NCBI GenBank assembly: GCA_963815475.1
Contig: CAWFHD010000003.1
Coordinates: forward strand, 4,464,001-4,528,000
Length of the DNA stretch: 64,000 nucleotides
Reading direction: 5' to 3'
Source: Sulfopaludibacter sp963815475
Lineage (GTDB): Bacteria; Acidobacteriota; Terriglobia; Bryobacterales; Bryobacteraceae
Each line of letters begins with the position of its first letter. Position 1 is the first letter of the stretch. A program made the translations under genes and the position numbers. The notes below the pieces were generated by a model, which did no database searches, was not told where the DNA came from, and was given only the letters and a program-made list of their open reading frames with translations. Below, piece by piece: positions 62,382 to 64,000 of the stretch.

Positions 62382-63283
62382 CATTTGAAAAACAAAACGT
62401 CAGGCCGCACGTGCCCGTCCTTGGTTTCCAGGCAAGGCCCACAAGTTACTTCATAGTCCGCCACCAAACTCTTCACTGCCTTCGGAATTTCCACCGCATC
62501 CGTTGCATAATGTTCAGCCGCAATCGACATTCTGGGGTGGAACCGCGTCAGCGTTTGGCGCGCGCCTCGAAGAGCCCGAACCTCGGCGCCTTCGATATCG
62601 AGCTTCATGAAATCGACGTGCTCTAACTTCAGTTCCGCTACGGCAAGGTCGATGGTAGTGAGCGGCGCCGCCACGGAATGGGAACCGTCACTCAACATGA
62701 TGAAACTGTCGGCGGCGTTGTTGTGCGGGTCGCGCTTGAGCATCAAAGTGTCTTCTTTATCCCAGACTCCCTTGGGCACCAGAATCACTTTTCCGGCCGC
62801 GATCTCTTCCTTGAAATTGCGCCGGTAGACCTCGATATTCTCGGGGGCGGGTTCGAAGGCCACCACCAGTTTGGCCCCGTGACGTAGCGCCGTGCGGGTG
62901 AACGTTCCGACATTACCGCCGCAGTCCAGGACCGTGTCGCCAGAGTGAACGGCGCGGTCTCCGGCGCCGTAGACTTCGCGCTCCTGCTCGGCGAGATTGA
63001 AGGGCAGGACGAACTCGTTGCCGGTCGGAATCCACCAGCGTCCGCGGGGCGTCTCCAACAGTTCATAGCCGGCCGGATCGGTCTCCACCACTTTGCTGGC
63101 GCGCACGAATTCGTTGTGATATCGAATCTGGTCACGCTGATTGTCGGCCACCGCGATGGTGTTGGCCCAGGGACAATCGGGCGCGCGGCCAACCGCCTTA
63201 AGAGCGAAGAATCGGAAGGGCGGATAGAAGATGCCCGCGGCGATGAGAGCTAATAAGGCGGCGAGGATTGCCAGTTTTCGCAT
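62381..63283 (-). CDS. FkbM-family methyltransferase, membrane-anchored
   Basis: A 300-residue SAM-dependent methyltransferase. The N-terminal hydrophobic helix (residues 4-28, LAILAALLALIAAGIFYPPF) anchors it to the membrane. The FkbM domain has DTVLDCGGNVGTFTRTALRH (SAM loop, residue about 117), VVAFEPAPENIEVYRRNF, DFMKLDIEGAEVRALRGAR and an RMSIAAEHY end. FkbM enzymes O-methylate sugars or polyketides, often on surface glycans. It is monocistronic. The ATG at 63283 is the only start consistent with the anchor. Confidence 0.9.
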   Translation of the reverse strand: MRKLAILAALLALIAAGIFYPPFRFFALKAVGRAPDCPWANTIAVADNQRDQIRYHNEFVRASKVVETDPAGYELLETPRGRWWIPTGNEFVLPFNLAEQEREVYGAGDRAVHSGDTVLDCGGNVGTFTRTALRHGAKLVVAFEPAPENIEVYRRNFKEEIAAGKVILVPKGVWDKEDTLMLKRDPHNNAADSFIMLSDGSHSVAAPLTTIDLAVAELKLEHVDFMKLDIEGAEVRALRGARQTLTRFHPRMSIAAEHYATDAVEIPKAVKSLVADYEVTCGPCLETKDGHVRPDVLFFK

Positions 63284-63410
63284 TGGCTTAGGGTATCAGG
63301 CAGATTGCCTCCGGCCAATCGTACGGCGCCTCGTGCCAAGCTCTACCTGTGCGCTTCCGCTCCCACCGTTCGCTATCAAGGACTCCGGTTACGGCTGCAA
63401 GGCGCGTGCC

Positions 63411-63572
63411 TTAAAGGCAGGACATACGAATGCCGACGCGCTTACGCAGGAAATGCGTGCGCTTTTCCATGGGAAGAGCCAGAAGGCGTCGGATCTGATC
63501 TCGCACCGCCAATTCACTTTCCTTTTGGAGAGCTTCCAGTTTGGTCTTCCTGCTGACGCGAGGTTTCTTCAA
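63411..63572 (-). CDS. Small partner gene of the nucleotidyltransferase
   Basis: A 53-residue frame starting at TTG 63572 with GGAG seven bases upstream, overlapping the end of the nucleotidyltransferase frame. Sequence KKPRVSRKTKLEALQKESEL, then VRDQIRRLLALPMEKRTHFL and RKRVGIRMSCL; the RRRLALPxEQRxxFLRxR pattern is one I recall following nucleotidyltransferase genes in toxin-antitoxin-like pairs. The longer frame 63411-63767 is mostly a shadow. Function unknown. Confidence 0.5.
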   Translation of the reverse strand: MKKPRVSRKTKLEALQKESELAVRDQIRRLLALPMEKRTHFLRKRVGIRMSCL

Positions 63573-64000
63573 GGGTGTGCTCCAACAACTCCAACACGGC
63601 TCGATCTCGCAGCCGCCCTGCTGCCTTCTTGCTTTTGATGATATCAGCCAGTGTCGCCACGTGCAGCGGGAATGCGCCGAACATAATTGGCTTGGCGCGT
63701 TTCCGCAGGCCCTGGAAGGACGATACGCCATGAACGACGGACATGAAATCGATTTGTAGTCCGTCATCGTCGCGAACGATGCGGTAGAGACCGCTGACGG
63801 GGTAATAAGGCCGCAGCAGCATGGCCTGCAGGTCTGCGGCGATCGCCTTGAGTTTCTTGAGATTCGCCGGCGTCTTGCGAAAGAGAAAGTCGAAATCGAC
63901 TGTGGTTACGGGCGCCCCTGCAAAGCCGCCGCTGCGTTGCCGATCAGTACCGCCTCTAATCGATGGCTAGCCAGCGATTTGGCGATGACGGCCAGCAGAG
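63514..64000 (-). pseudogene. Nucleotidyltransferase (MNT/AbiEii-like), frameshifted, cut by window edge
   Basis: Read leftward from the edge: RLEAVLIGNAAAALQG (an ALxGxxAL-type start), then at about 63905-63925 a one-base shift to GAPVTTVDFDFLFRKTPANL (DxD metal motif) and ATG 63822 onward, YRIVRDDDGLQIDFMSVVHG (third acidic residue) and HVATLADIIKSKKAAGRLRD. This is a minimal nucleotidyltransferase as in toxin-antitoxin or abortive-infection systems. Because of the shift and the window edge it is uncertain whether the gene is dead; the 102-codon frame 63514-63822 alone lacks the DxD. Confidence 0.6.

Noticed and set aside
1..64000. Search for tRNA, rRNA, CRISPR array, riboswitch or replication origin
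   Set aside because: I saw no cloverleaf, rRNA-like segment, regularly spaced repeats, known aptamer core or DnaA-box cluster by reading; a covariance-model scan would be needed to exclude small RNAs.

Overview
The window looks like chromosomal DNA of a GC-rich acidobacterium of the Bryobacterales/Solibacter kind. I infer this from gene content, not from a marker gene: a giant secreted Ig-repeat protein carrying CRVADTR-type modules, an FtsX/MacB-like ABC permease of the acidobacterial kind, a Reg_prop/Y_Y_Y hybrid sensor kinase, many secreted enzymes (GH2, GH29, CE1-like esterase, prolyl oligopeptidase, M48 protease), and tandem conserved secreted proteins of unknown function. No rRNA, tRNA or CRISPR array was seen.

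Left third (1 to about 21 kb): a decaying surface-polysaccharide and accessory region. It holds the end of a Wzt-type ABC ATPase, a dead TacA/TacT-like toxin-antitoxin pair, the 1677-residue Ig protein (minus strand), a twice-frameshifted sulfotransferase, a perfect IS1595-family insertion (30-bp inverted repeats, 8-bp target duplication), a secreted protein with an IPTL-CTERM-like tail, an ISKra4-family element, an intact CDP-paratose-2-epimerase-like gene directly followed by the wreck of a second epimerase, a small accessory cassette (KGG-like protein, Cys-rich zinc protein, unknown 180-residue protein, HNH nuclease) with a palindromic divergent promoter, a HigB-like remnant and a prolyl oligopeptidase with one frameshift.

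Middle (21 to 35.6 kb): a lipoprotein of the NTF2-like fold, a 1276-residue hybrid histidine kinase, an AraC regulator divergent from a redox operon (SDR, F420/NADPH reductase-like, SDR, SnoaL-like) that trails into rearranged SDR debris, then a low-density stretch with small coupled orphan genes and a DUF5681 gene, then a GDP-fucose pair in which fcl looks intact but gmd has lost about 90 codons and its catalytic lysine.

Right part (35.6 to 64 kb): ordinary, tightly packed chromosome. folD-coaE-HtrA form an overlapping operon; then an AT-hook-like protein, two transporters, a tandem pair of paralogous secreted proteins, an FmdB-like zinc ribbon, an ABC permease, a PilZ protein, an alkaline-phosphatase-family enzyme, an M48 protease, miaE, a radical SAM protein, a GH2/GH29 pair suited to glycan breakdown, an esterase, the conserved cdaA-cdaR-glmM operon with an HDAC-like gene behind it, and an FkbM methyltransferase. 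The right edge cuts a frameshifted nucleotidyltransferase/partner pair.

The least explained elements are the 15.7-17.65 kb cassette with its palindrome-in-promoter architecture (echoed upstream of the radical SAM gene at 52 kb), and two small minus-strand genes at 31.0-31.5 kb. I saw nothing that proves a new system.
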